This document shows positions 42,021-54,364 of a stretch of DNA of 64,000 bases, piece by piece. The DNA comes from Stomoxys calcitrans. Lineage: Eukaryota > Arthropoda > Insecta > Diptera > Muscidae. Under the pieces are notes generated by a model, which was not told the DNA's origin, made no database searches, and saw only the letters and a list, made by a program, of their open reading frames with translations. The position numbers and the translations under genes were made by a program. The DNA is taken from the NCBI RefSeq assembly GCF_963082655.1, contig NC_081555.1, positions 150,090,005 through 150,154,004 of the forward strand, read 5' to 3'. Position 1 is the first letter of the stretch. Each line of letters opens with the position of its first letter.

Positions 42021-44009
42021 ATTGTGACATTTTTTTTCGTTTGTATTTGGCAACCCTGGCAGTCTCATCCATTGTAAATGTAATTGCATTTGTGCAAGTT
42101 GTAGCTGCCGATGAGGATAACAACGTTGACTAGATTGAGATGATGGGGGATTGTTGTGACAATGATGATGACGATGATGATGTCTTTTACAATGACAATG
42201 ACGTCGTTGGCTGCCACCACACGGTGTCTACATGTCTCCCGAAATCAGCCATGGGAATTTTACCTTTTTCAAATCTCATAGTCTGTACATGTTTCGTTTC
42301 GTTTCGTTTTGGCTTGGTGTTGTTTTTTTACCTTTTTTTGAAAAATCATAATCGTTTCAATTAATGTTATTACACATCACTTTTTTGCCATGAAGCTTCG
42401 TCGTCGTCGACATCAGAGATGCAGGAGACAGTCAAGAAACCTAAAGGCAACGTGAGAGTTCTATTCACTTTTTACTTAATAGACAGACATCGAGTCTATC
42501 TAAAATGGAGACAGGCGGATATCCATCGGGGATGTTTGAAGGGTTTGAGGTGGGGTGTTAGTTAGGCTGGCTACTATACCATTTTCATCCTGGGATGTAA
42601 AGTTGGGCACAAATTTCCCACAGCGTTGAGAAAATTAGAGTTTTTTCCTTGGCCTTAACAATCTTCGAAAAATTTCTGGAATCGTAAAGAAATTCTTAAA
42701 ACTTTTGGTTTGAGGCAAATCTAAATAGACTTTGACAAATGATGGCAATTTGTCGTTATGCCAGCCCGCGTAGAAATGCGGTCGATAGGATTTTTAATCC
42801 GCTCACTTATGCATAATCGTTTCTCGAATCGAATCCTCCCTTCGCTAAAGCCTTCCACCCCCCCCCCACACACACACACACACCAAATCCTATGGGCCAA
42901 ATTCACTTTTTATAATTAAAAAAACAAATAAAGAAAAACACACCCAGCAACCAAACGGGAATAATACTTTCATCCTCCTCTATATAATAATCGTTAAAAA
43001 ACGACAATGTAGCTTTATCTGCATCATCAAAAAATGCGAGCAGCATTATTGGGTATTGCATTACATAAGTCATTACCCAGGGACACACTTCTCGCCCAGC
43101 TGAACTGTTTGGTGCGCTCAATGCATGCTTGATGATGATGATGATGAAAAATGTAAATATCAGTCATGCAGGAAGGAAACAGCATACGATAAGAAGGCCT
43201 TAGGGATGTGAGAAGAGAATAGTAAGAAGAGTTGGAGAAGGAGTGAGGGTGCTTCAAAGTGGGTGGGTAAGTATGATGACTGTCATATGAATATATTATA
43301 ATGGGCTTTTTCACATGCATGACGTCGTCAGCATCGCCTTAGCCAAGTCCTCCTTCTCTCTTGCTCGTGAACACACTCTTGAGCTGCAGCAGGATTTATT
43401 TAAAGCTTCAATAGAGGCTGCTTGTTCCATGTATATTTTCAATGGGTTGTTGTACGGTATGTGTGACTGCTTTCCCCCTTCCTCTTCCTCTTCTTTGGAT
43501 TTTCGTTTTTCTATCGCTGTCGCTGGGGGTGACAAAATGCGTTGGAGGACATGACATTACTCTTACTTTGACTACCAACTTTTTTTCGCTATCTGTTTGC
43601 GAATCTGCCCCCGCCTTCTTTCTCTGTGGTCTTTCTCCGCCATTATGGCTGGGGCAGGCAGTATTGGAATATGTGCTTGAATGACGCGTTTTGTGTTGTC
43701 ATTTTCAAGTAGGCTGTAAAATATCGATCGTTAAAATGAAATTGTCGCTTTAATAGACAAACAGTCAAACTGAGAGGACATTTAAAATCGAAAATGACAA
43801 ACAGGCGGCGGCAAACAGAAATGTAGGCAGTGCGACGTATGGACGGACCGACAGACGGACGAACGAAGGAACAGATCGCTTGTTTGTCCTATTATTCGCT
43901 TTTTTGGTTGGTGGTTTCTTAACATTTTCGCGACAATGACAGTGGCTTGCATGGTGAGCAAACATTTCAGGTGCTAAAAAGACTTCCTACAAGACAGGGG
44001 GCTTGTAAA
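42021..44009. other. No gene recognised
   Basis: Includes GATGATGATGACGATGATGA (about 42160), a C-run joined to (CA)n at 42860-42885, GATGATGATGATGATG near 43130 and a pyrimidine-rich stretch at 43480-43510. Frames on both strands at 43311-43684 overlap and look like chance in triplet-rich DNA. Confidence 0.4.
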
Positions 44010-47000
44010 GGGTTTCCATCACTGATCTAGTGAGTCTCAATTTTGTGATTGGAGACTTTAGAAAAAGATTAGAGAAAGTTTAAAACTTAAAAATTTGTGC
44101 TTTGAAACTAGTTACCGACAAATGGAGACTTTTAATGCATCCCTTCCCTATGGAGACTTTTAAAGAAACCCAATATCCAAATCCAAATATTTGAAATCTT
44201 TGAGTGGAGACTTGCAACGTGCATTCGGGTAATAACTAATGGCCAATAGAGACCTTTAAAATAAATGATTAAAAGCTTGCAGACAGTAAGTTTGCAGATT
44301 TTAACAATTTGGAGACTTAATATTTTCTCCACTTTGCGAGTGGAGACTTAAAGTTTTTAACTAAACATTTGAAAGCATCATTTGTACACTTTTGAGCAAC
44401 AGTAGAGTACATTGTAGTACAATATTGGAGACTTCATGATGTAAATCCTTGAGTGGAGACTTAAAACATGCAGTCGCAGATTTAAAAATTGCTTTTAGAG
44501 ATATATTTGAAATCTATGGTTGAGGACTCTGTCTCTTGGACTAGAGACCCTAGTTCTGCGAGTGGAGACTTAAACCTTGAAATTAGACAAGTAATGGTTA
44601 TAAACTTGTGTACAACAATAGAGTGCTTAGTTGTCTTAGGTGACAAAAGTGTTCTAAATCTTTGAGTGGAGACTTAAATAGTGCATTCGGGCAATTAAAA
44701 TTGGCCGATGGAGACCTTTCAAATAATTGATTGGAAGCTTGCAAACAGTAAGTTTGAGGATTTAAACAATTTGGAGACCTAAATATTTGCGGCAGGAATC
44801 TTAAACTTTGCGAGTGGAGACTTAAAGTTTTTGACTAAACATTTGACGGCATCGTTTCTACACTTTTGAACAACAGTAGAGTACATTGTAGTACAATATT
44901 GGAGACTTCATGATATAAATCCTTGAGTGGAGACTTAAAACATGCAGTCACAGATTTAAAAATTGCTTTTAGAGAGCTATTTGAAATTTATGGTTGAAGG
45001 CTACTTCTCTTGGACTGGAGACTCTAATTCTGCGAGTGGAAATTTAAAGTCTGTGATTGCACATTCAATATCTTTGGTTATACACATTTGTTCAACAATA
45101 GATTGCTTCAACTAAGCACACTATTGGTGACTTAAATATTTAAAATCTTTGGGTGGAGACTTAAATAGTGCATTCGGGAAATTAAGATTGCCCAATGAAG
45201 ACCTTTAAAATATTTGATTGGAAATACTTAAATATTTTCGCAGTAACCTTAAACTTTGCGAGTGGAGAGTTAAGAGAGAGAGAGAGAGAGTTAACTAAAC
45301 ATTTGACGGCATCGTTTCCACACTTTTGGGCAACAATAGAGTACTTTGTTACACAATATTGGAGACTTCATGATATAGGTCATTGAGTGGAGACTTTAAA
45401 CATGCATTCATAGATTTAAGAATTGCTTGCTATTTTAAACCTTTGAGTGGAGAGTTAAATCGTGCATTCGGCAAATTAAGATTGGCCAATGGAGAACTTT
45501 AAAATATTTTATTGGAAGATTGCAGACAGGAAGCTTGCAGATTTAAACAATTTGGAGACTTAAATATTTTCGACAGGAATGTTAAACTTTTCGAGTGGAG
45601 ATTAATGTTTTTAACTAAACATTTAAAGGCATCGTTTGTACAATTTTGAGCAACAATAGAGTTCCTTGTTGTACAACTTTGGAGAATTTATGATATAAAT
45701 CTTTGAGTGGAGACCTAAAACATGAGCTCGTAGATTAAGGAATTGCTTTTAGAGACCTCTCAATTTATAAACAGAAGCTTAAGTATGTAGTTTTTTAAAA
45801 CATTTACATTGGGGATTTGAATGTTTTGGAGACTTCTAACTTCATTTTCAGGTTTCTACAATAGAACTCTGCGAGTGGAGACTTAACGTCTGTTATAACA
45901 AACTTAAAGTTGCCGCTAGTGCACTTTTGTCCGCCAGTTGTTCACCCTGCTGTACAAAGTCGGAGACTATTTAAAATCTTTGAATGGAGACTTAAAACAT
46001 GGGAAGATTTAAGATTTGGTCTTAGCGCCGTATTAAAACTTAAATTGAAAATAGACAGTGTAAGACTTTTAGGATATTTTATAGCGGAGTTGCCTTTGTT
46101 TCCGGTGGATGGAGGTCATTTAAATGGTTTCGATCGGAGACTTAGAATGCGTATTGTGATTCTGTGATTAAAATTTAAAAATGTATTTACATTTTGAGGC
46201 TAATAGTTTCTTTGAGTGAAGATTTAAAACATTTTGCAAATAACGAAGTTTTGTGAGTTTTAAAATGTTCCATTGGAGACTTTCAAGTGAAGAATCTTCG
46301 GTTGCAGACTTAAATTCTACGAATTGAGCTATAGAAGAAGTAATTAAATATTATGTTGGAGTATTTAAAGCTTCCGATAAGAGAGGTTTCAATGCCTTCG
46401 ATTGGAGACTTAAAGTATTAGCTTAAAATCAGTGATTAGAGACCAAGTCTCAGGTTAAAAATCTAAAATTGAAGGCTGAAAGTCTACAGATCTGGATTTT
46501 TTATATATGCTATTGGAGACTTGCATTTTTTTCATTGGAGACTTGAATTTTGTTTATTGGAGACTTGAATTTTTTATATTGGAGACTTTTAAATGTTTGC
46601 TGTTAAAAATATGCAATTGAATTGAAATCTGAATGTGGAAACTAAATTGTTGATTGGAGAATAAACATCTGAAATCGGAGACTTAAAGTTTGCTATTGGA
46701 GACTTAAAGTCGGCTATTGTAGAGCTTAAATTCTAAATCTTAAAACGTAAAAGTTACAAAACTATAGGTATTTAGTTAGAGATTCGAGTCTTTAGGTAAG
46801 AGTTACCGATTGGAGACTTACATTCATTGTTTGGAGACTGAAATTATACATTTAAAACTTTTAAAATTAAATTTGACTTTGAATCTCTTTTTGAGACTTC
46901 GATTGAAGACTTATAAAGTCCTCAATTGAATACATTTAAATATTGGAGAGTTAATGTCTACGCCCTTTAGTGGAGAGTTAAAGTAAACAATTTTTATTGG

Positions 47001-48760
47001 TTTGCAATTTCAAAATTTTTCGTTTTAAGTCAATATGCTTTTAGGTATTGCGATTAGAGACCCAAAGTCTATTTTAGAAAACAAGCAGTCTTCAAAAGGT
47101 GAATTTTGAAGCCACTGATTTGAGAGTTTCAAAGCTTGTGATTGGTGGTATAAAGGGCATGATTGTAAAATTAAGTTCACTGTTTGGAGACTTCAACAAA
47201 TTGCGCGATTGACCTTTTAAATTATGCGATCAAAAACTTGTGATTTGATCATTGAGACTATAAGTCTGCTTTTGGAGATTTGATTGGAGACTTATAAAAT
47301 CAACCATTAGAGAGTGGCCACAGCATATTTAAATCATATTTGTTATTGAATTATTTTAGGCTGCTTTTTTGAGACTTTTAGCCTTAGTTTGGAATCTTAA
47401 AGTATGCGATTGGAAACAACCGGCCCATAAGAAAACAATCGGATTTTAACTGGCGACTTAAAAGTCAAGAATAAGAGTCGCTCAAGGCTTGTAAATGTGA
47501 GTCTTAAGTTCACTGGTTGGAGACTCAAGTTTAGTGAATGGAAACTTGAATTGCGCGTATAGATTTGAAGACCATTTTTAAAGACTTCGGTTGTAGACTT
47601 ATAAAATCTGCAATTTTCAATCAAATTTTCAATTTAAGACATTTAAAGTCTGCAGTTGGAAATCTTGAGTTGACCATAGCAATATTTATAGTCCTAAAGT
47701 TGAGAGTTATAGTAAGCGATTGGAGACTTGAGATATTGCTTTGCAATGGGAGCCTTTTTAAGTGTACGTTTGGAAACTTTTAGAGGCTGCGATAAGAGAC
47801 ATAATGTCATTGTTAGGAAACAATTTCGATTTGAAGTCAGCTATCTTAATTTCTTAAAAAATTTTATATTATCAAATTGAAAACCTTAAATTTATGGTGT
47901 TAAAACTAAAGTTTATTTTTTGGAGACTTCGTTTGGAGACTTATAAAGACTGCGGTTCATTATATTATCAAATTGAAAACCCTAAATTTGTGGTGTTAGA
48001 ACTAAAGTTTCTTTTTTTGGAGACTTCGATTGGTAGATCTAAAATCTCCAATTGGAGACATTAAAAGATTGTGGTTCAAAATACAAAGCCAAACATGGGA
48101 ATATTTAAACTCATATTCGGATTAAGACATATAGATTGAATTTGGAGACTTATGAGGCGTTTTTGAAATAAATACAATATAAATACACCATACTAACGTA
48201 CGACCCTTGAAACCTTCACACCTTTATTTTTTTGGAGACTTCGATTGGTAAGTCTAAAATCTCCAATTGGAGACATTAAAAGATTGTGGTTCAAAATACA
48301 AAGCCAAACATGAGAATATTTAAACTCATGTTCGGATTAAGACATAAAGTTTGAATTTGTAGACTTATGAGGCGTTTTCGAAATAAATACAATATAAATA
48401 CACCATACCAACGTACGACCCTTTAAACCTTCACACCTAATATGGCGAATGAGTTATTCTAACCAAACGGCGAAACACTTCGTATCTGTGGTGATCTCTG
48501 GCTTTTCTTTTCCATTGTAAAAAAATCGGTGATCATTGAGCTCGCCCCGAAAGAGAAACAAAGGAAAAAGTCTACAATTGGAGACTTAAATTTTTGTTGT
48601 CGAAGTTAAAAATTCTTTGTTTTTGGTAACTTAAAGGCTTCGATTTAAATTGAAGGATCGACCTCCGTTTTTAAAAGTCTACATAAACTTTTTTCTAAAG
48701 TCTACAAAATCTTTGGAGACTTAAATGCTGTGATTGAATTGAGACCACGTATTACGCTTT
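44010..48760. repeat. Degenerate GGAGACTT minisatellite region
   Basis: Several dozen copies of TTGGAGACTTAAA or GAGTGGAGACTTAAA at irregular spacing. In places the unit is regular, e.g. 22-bp spacing of ATTGGAGACTTGAATTT at 46513-46590. A higher-order unit recurs near 44365, 44840, 45298 and 45618 (ACATTTGAMRGCATCRTTTS followed by ACACTTTTGAGCAACARTAG). No gene. Confidence 0.9.
48010..48437. repeat. Tandem duplication of about 213 bp
   Basis: TTTTTTTGGAGACTTCGATT ... TAAATACACCATACYAACGT ... CCTTCACACC occurs at about 48013 and again at about 48226 with few differences. Confidence 0.9.
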
Positions 48761-49588
48761 AGTGCCCATTTTCCTCACCATCTTCTGTTTGTATTTCCAT
48801 AACGCAACCGCAACTATCATCTCAAAACAATTTTAAAATCCCCTGTGTTCAACCACTTCATTTTGAACATATGTGCATATATATGCTTGGAGTCCATCCG
48901 TCTCTATCTTCCTGTTTCGTAGATTGCATTTCCATACTTCTAGGGGCTGTATTACATTTAGTCACACAGTTAAAAACCACTGTCACATTTCACACTCGCT
49001 TTTATATCATTAATGCTGTCATCTTGTCTCGTGCTATTTGTGTGCCTTGTAAACGATGACAAGCGTTGTTGGTTTGAATATATCTGCTTTGATGGTTGTT
49101 GGGGTTTTTTTTGCATTTTTTCCGATTTGTTTGTTAAGGAAGAGGGCTTTGGTTGTTGACTGGATGGATAGGAGCATCATCATCATCGTTGTCATCCATG
49201 CCGTTGAAAGAGGCGACTGTGGCAGCGACAGACATATGGAAGGACGGACAATACCTTTCTCAAACCCAACCTTATTTTACTTGAGATTGTTGTGGGGTTG
49301 CTCGACGACTCCCTCCTCGCGGAATTGCAACACTCAGAAATTTGTGTGGTGTTGTGTGCAACAATAACGAGTTAATGCACGTCGCTTTGTAACCAGTTAA
49401 GCATCATATGTTTGCTGGATGCTTTTGTTGTTGTTGTTTTCCTGTACTCTTAGCAAGGAGGAAGCACAGCCGCTGGTCATTGAATGGGGAATCTTATAAA
49501 GATTGATTTAAGAAAAATAAATAATTCGAAAAAATTATAAAAAATTGTTAACAGTTGTAAAAAATTGGAGATAATTATAAAAAGTTTA
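48761..49588. other. No gene recognised
   Basis: Pyrimidine-rich and mixed DNA. Frames at 48871-49059 and 49056-49367 have no motif. Confidence 0.4.
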
Positions 49589-50220
49589 CAAGTAAAATCT
49601 AAGTAAAGTTCGGCCGGGCCGAATCTTGAAGGGCTTTATTTTATTCTACTTACCTAACTTTTGTCAAACCAGCAAAAATTAAAGCTCCTAGGAACCGAAC
49701 AAGGTGGATCGAGAGACCGGATTACATGGGAGCTTTATGAGGTTAATGATCGATTCGGACAGCTGTTTAAAGTCATAACGGAACACCAAATTCAAAATTT
49801 CAGCCAAATCGAACAAAAATTTCGGCTTTTATGTGCTCAAAAAGTCAAATCGGGAGATCGGTTTATAAGGGAGCTATATCAGGCTATAGACCGATTCGGA
49901 TCGTACTAGGCACAGTTGTTGGAAGTTATAACGCAAAACCACATTCAAAATTTCAGTCAAATCGAATCAAAACAAAAATTGTGGCTTGTAAGGGCACAAG
50001 AAGTCAAATCGGGAGATCGGTTTATATGGGAGCTATATCAAGTTGTGGACCGATTCGGACTGTACTCGGCACAGTTTTTGGAAGTCATAATGGAACACTA
50101 CATTAAAAATTTCAGTTAAATTGGACAAAAATTGCGGCTTCTAAGGGCTCAAGAAGTCAAATCGGGAGATCGGTTTATATGGGAGCTCTATCACAATCTG
50201 AAACGATATGGCCCATTGCA
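49589..50220 (+). repeat. Modular element, left part, with GC palindrome
   Basis: Starts CAAGTAAAATCTAAGTAAAG then TTCGGCCGGGCCGAA. About 155-bp modules follow with AAGTCAAATCGGGAGATCGG, TTTATATGGGAGCTATATCA, GACCGATTCGGAC and GGCACAGTTGTTGGAAGT. Confidence 0.8.
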
Positions 50221-50224
50221 ATCG

Positions 50225-50310
50225 TCAATGAGTCCGAACGGCGTGCGAAGTTTTTAAATGGCATAGTACTTTGCTGGCGATATTTGCAGCATTAGGAGGG
50301 GAAATATTGT
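50225..50310 (-). mobile_element. SINE body fragment
   Basis: Reverse complement of the SINE body (GAGTCCGAACGGCGTGCGAA ... AAATGGCATAGTACTTTGCT ... GCAGCATTAGGAGGGGAAA). The tRNA head is absent. Confidence 0.7.
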
Positions 50311-50311
50311 T

Positions 50312-51965
50312 ATACCCCCCATCGGAGGATGGGGGTATATTCATTTTGTCATTCCGTTTCCAACACATCGAAATATCCATTTCCAACCCTATAAAATCTA
50401 TATATTCTTGATCAGCGTAAAAGACGATATAGCCCTGCCCGTCAGTCTGTCTGTTGAAATCACGCTACAGTCTTTAAAAATAGAGATATTAAGCTGAAAC
50501 TTTACACATATTCTTTTTTTGTACATAAGCAGATCAAGTTCGAAGATGGTCTTTATCGGAATATATCTTGATATAGCCCCCATATAGACCAATCCGCCGA
50601 TTTAGGGTCTTAGACCCATAAAAGCCACATTTATTATCCGATTTTGCTAAAATTTGGGACAGTGAGTTGTGTTAGGCCCTTCGACATCTTTCAGCAATTT
50701 GGCCTAGATCAGTCCAGATTTGGATATAGCTGCCATATATACCGATCTCTCTATTTAAGGTTTTGGGCCCATAAAAGGCGCATTTGTTGTCCGATTTAGC
50801 CAAAATTTTGGACAGTGAGTTGTGTTAAGCGCTTCGATGTCCTCCTTCAATTTGGCCCAGATCGGTTCAGATTTGGATATAGTTGCCATATAGACCGATC
50901 CGCCGATTTAGGGTCTTAGGCCCATAAAAGGCGCATTTATTGTCCAATGTCGCCGAAATTTGGGACAGTGAGTTGTGTTAGTCCTTTCGACATTCCTTCT
51001 CAATTTGGCCCAGATTGGTTCAGATTTGGATATAGCTGCCATATAGACCGATCTCTCGATTTAAGGTTTTAGGCCCATAAATGGCCCATTTATTGTGCAA
51101 TGTCGCCGAAATTTGGGACAGTGAGTTAAGTTAAGCCCCTCGACATTCTTCTTCAATTTGGCTCACATCGGTCCAGATTTGGATATAGCTGCCATTACAC
51201 CGATCTCACGATTTAAGGTTTTGGGCCCATAAAAGGCGCATTTATTGTCTAATGTCGCCGAAATTTGGGACAGTGAGTAGTGTTAAGACCCTCGACATCC
51301 CCCCTCAATTTGGTCCAGAACGGTCCAGATTTTAATATAGCTGCCATATAGACCGATCTCTCGATTTAAGGTTTTGGGCCCATGAAAGGCGCATTTATTG
51401 TCCAATGTCGCCGAAATTTGAGACAGTGATTTAAGTTAAGCACCTCGACATACTTCTGCAATATGACACAGATCGGTCCAGATTTGAATATAGCTGCCAT
51501 ATAGACCGATCTCTCGATGTAAGGTTTTGGCCCCATAAAAGGCGCATTTATTGTCCAATGTCGCCGAAATTTGGGACAGTGAGTTGTGTTAAGCCCCTCG
51601 ACATACTTCTTAAATTTGGCCCAGATCGGTCCAGATTTGGATATAGCTGTCATTTAGACCGATCTCTCGATTTAAGGCTTTTGGCCCATTTAAGGCGCAT
51701 TTATTGTCCGATTTCGCCGAAATTTGGGACAGTGAGTTGTGTTATGCTCTTCGACATTCTTCTTTAATTCGGCTCAGATTGGTACAGATTTGGATATAGC
51801 TGCCATATAGACCGATCTCTCTATTTAAGGCTTTGGACCCATAAAAGCCACATTTAATGTCCGATGTCTCCGAAATTTGGGACAGTGAGTTGTGTTAGGC
51901 CAGATTTTGACGAAGTGGTGGGTATTCAAAGTTCGGCCCGGCCAAACTTAACACCTGTTTACTTG
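50312..51965 (-). repeat. Modular element with terminal palindromes, about ten modules
   Basis: Begins with the hairpin TACCCCCCATC-GGAG-GATGGGGGTA (about 50315-50339) and ends AAAGTTCGGCCCGGCC ... TGTTTACTTG at 51965. Between are about 140-150-bp modules with ATAGACCGATCTCTCGATTT, GGCCCATAAAAGGCGCATTT, AAATTTGGGACAGTGAGTTG and CAGATTTGGATATAGCTGCC. No coding capacity. Confidence 0.85.
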
Positions 51966-51967
51966 TT

Positions 51968-52035
51968 TTCTGATGCTCTCGCCAGGATTCGAACCCAGGC
52001 GTTCATCGTCATAGGCGGACATGCTAACCTCTGTG
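51968..52035 (-). mobile_element. SINE tRNA head only
   Basis: CTCTCGCCAGGATTCGAACC and GTCATAGGCGGACATGCTAA, then CCTCTGTGCC, the reverse complement of the tRNA-like head. Confidence 0.8.
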
Positions 52036-52611
52036 CCCCGTCAATGACCTACATAAATAAGGCCTCTGTGTACAAATTTCTAACGGATATCTTTATTCGT
52101 TCGAACGCTTTCATGTTTTCTACAGACGGACGGACCGACAGACATAGCAACTTTGATTTAGAATGTCGAGACGATCAAGAATATTTCAAGGCGAATGACT
52201 AGATTATTATTAGTATTGTGTTTTCTTTGAATTTTTTTTCGGTTTTCTTCTACCTTAAAACTGTCCTAATGAAATTCCCTGTGGCTGTTCTCTTGAAGGT
52301 TGCTTCAGTTGGTAATACAAGCGAGCTTCTGTTTTATTATTTCGTTTTTCCCCAACAACTCGCAAAGTGATGATGCTCGCCTGATGTTATTGTTGGTTTT
52401 TTTTTACTCCCATTTTGTTGATGTTTTTTGTTTTTGTTTGCTGTACTAAATATTTAGTCTGGCTGTTTGGCTTGGTTGGTTGGTAGTGTTACAACGTCGT
52501 TACATTAACATTTCATAAACTTGGCAAAACTTTTATGTTTTGTTTGGTGTTGTTGTTGTTGTTGCTGCTGCTGCTGCTGTTGTTTTGTTTTCCTTCATTT
52601 TTCCTGCCTAG
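52036..52611. other. No gene; possible intron end with acceptor
   Basis: T-rich DNA with a TTG/CTG triplet run (about 52547-52582), followed by a pyrimidine tract and the acceptor-like TTTTTCCTGCCTAG at 52598-52611. Confidence 0.4.
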
Positions 52612-52747
52612 CCTGCAAACACTGTTTCGTTTTGGCTGGGCTGAATGTCTTGGGTCTTTGGCTGGTCCTTGAACTGTCAATATATGCGCGGGGATAAGTA
52701 TAAAAAAACAAAAACAAAAAACATTTCAGAAAAACCAGTAACACACA

Positions 52748-52930
52748 ATGGCAGTCGATGATAACAACAACATCAGCAGTATACAACATGCAGTATCCTC
52801 GTCAGCAGCATCATCATCATCATCTTCATTATCGTCACCATGGCTAACGCTTATTAAACCAGAAGCCAAGTCTGACAAAGGCAAAGATACGTTACGACGT
52901 GTATACGCCATGCGCGCATCCATTGGGTAA
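52748..52930 (+). CDS. Candidate first coding exon of an unrecognised host gene
   Basis: The ATG at 52748 has a good fly context (ACACACAATGG). It reads MAVDDNNNISSIQHAV, a serine run, then PWLTLIKPEAKSDKGKDTLR and RVYAMRASIG. An acceptor with a long pyrimidine tract ends at 52611, and a weaker one (ACATTTCAG) lies just before the ATG. The frame meets TAA at 52928-52930, but GG|GTAAAA overlaps it as a possible donor, so the exon may end at about 52926 with coding continuing elsewhere. The non-repetitive second half has a coding-like residue mix; the serine stretch is CAT/TCA triplet repeat. I do not recognise the protein. It could be part of a plus-strand gene starting at 12190-13207. It could also be a chance frame, since the reverse strand is open too. 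Confidence 0.35.
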   Translation: MAVDDNNNISSIQHAVSSSAASSSSSSLSSPWLTLIKPEAKSDKGKDTLRRVYAMRASIG

Positions 52931-53620
52931 AAAAAAAAATTTGGAATTGGAAAAGCTGATTATGCACAACACTTGGATCTAGTAGGCTGGCTGGCTAGCT
53001 GACTAGCTGGCAGCCTATCTATGAGCTAACTGGGCTGAGGTTTTGGCAGGGCCACAACAGCCATCCAGCCAGCCTGCTTGCCTCTGCTACTTGACCATAA
53101 TAATGGAAGCTTTTAATATTTTTTTTGTGTTTTTGTTGTTTTGATGGGATTTGCTTTGTGCTGCTCTTCCATCACTCATGCTTTAGTTCTTTTTTGAGAT
53201 ATACTTTGTTTTTGTATTTATTGTAGTTGTTGTAAAGTTTCAAGTACAAACGTGTTGTTGTACACAAAACAAAAACAACAGCAATAACCATAGAACTGAA
53301 TGATGTTTAAGACTCCAAAAAAAAAAGACGTCATGCATTCGTTAGAGTTGCCAAAGCATTTTTCTGCTAAGGACACTTACTTGTCCTTTTCAAAACACCA
53401 CATAGGTGGAATTCTAGAGCAGAAGTCAGACTTTTTTTGATATCCATGATATAGACAGATCATGTTGTTTGCCCAATGACAAAGGCTATGGTTTTCCTTT
53501 CCTAGTAGAAAGACTTTATAAGGTTTGAAGCTTGAAAGAATGATGCTCTGAAAATTGGACAATTTTTGTCTCTATCTGCAATAATTTGAGACTTAAGAGA
53601 GATAAAATTCAATTTGTTTT
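52931..53620. other. No gene recognised
   Basis: Low-complexity GCTGGCTGGCTAGCTGACTA near 52985 and T-rich DNA. No motif in the short frames. Confidence 0.45.
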
Positions 53621-53714
53621 TATACCCTCCACCATAGGATGGGGGTAAACTAATTTCATCCTTCTGTTTGTAACTCCTCGAAATAATCATCTAAGACCCC
53701 ATAGAGCATATATA

Positions 53715-53937
53715 TTGGGTTGCCCAAAAAGTAATTGCGGATTTTTCATATAGTCGGCGTTGACAAGTTTTTTCACAGCTTGTATTCTTTCGTCTGTCAG
53801 TTATCAGCTGTTACTTTTGGCCTGCTTTAGAAAAAAAGTGCAAAAAAAGTATATTTGATTAAAGTTCATTCTAAGTTTTATTAAAAATGCATTTACTTTC
53901 TTTTAAAAAATCCGCAATTACTTTTTGGGCAACCCAA
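53715..53937 (+). mobile_element. Mariner-type MITE, 223 bp
   Basis: Inverted ends TTGGGTTGCCCAAAAAGTAA and TTACTTTTTGGGCAACCCAA, TA on both sides (53713-53714, 53938-53939). Inner sequence TTATCAGCTGTTACTTTTGG is shared with the other two MITEs. Confidence 0.93.
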
Positions 53938-53966
53938 TATTTTCTTGATCGTTATGACATTTTAAG

Positions 53967-54364
53967 TAGAGCTGGCAAATTATCGATAATCGGAACATTC
54001 GATATTTTTGATGGTTTTTATAATAAATATCGATCACTCGTTAATTTCCCATCATACAGTTGATGATCAAACGAAAATGAGAAGTAAGAATCAGGAGATC
54101 GATTTATGCACAGACCGAATAAAACCAAGGTTAATAAAGTCCGTTGGAAGTCATGAAAAAAAATCGTTGTACAAAATTTTTGCCTAATCGGATGAAAATT
54201 ACGCCCTCTATAGGCGTAATATATCTTAAAGAATACATTCAGTGTCGGATTGCTTATTTTTGTTTAGTTTGCAAAAAAATTACTTTTGCGATAGTGAAAC
54301 CATCGGAAAAATGTCAGTCAAAAAATTAGGTATCGATAGTGCCATCGATATTTTGCCAGCTCTA
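53967..54364. mobile_element. hAT-type MITE, 398 bp, with 8-bp target duplication
   Basis: Ends TAGAGCTGGCAAATTATCGA and the inverse of TATCGATATTTTGCCAGCTCTA match over about 20 bases. ATTTTAAG flanks both sides (53959-53966, 54365-54372); 8-bp duplications mark hAT elements. No transposase. Its interior (about 54095-54222) holds a piece resembling the dispersed modules (GTTGTACAAAATTTTTGCCT, ATTACGCCCTCTATAGGCGT). Confidence 0.9.

Noticed and set aside
52726..52923. 65-codon minus-strand frame with Asp run
   Set aside because: Reverse of the serine triplet run in the plus-strand exon candidate; the plus frame has the better start context and splice signals.
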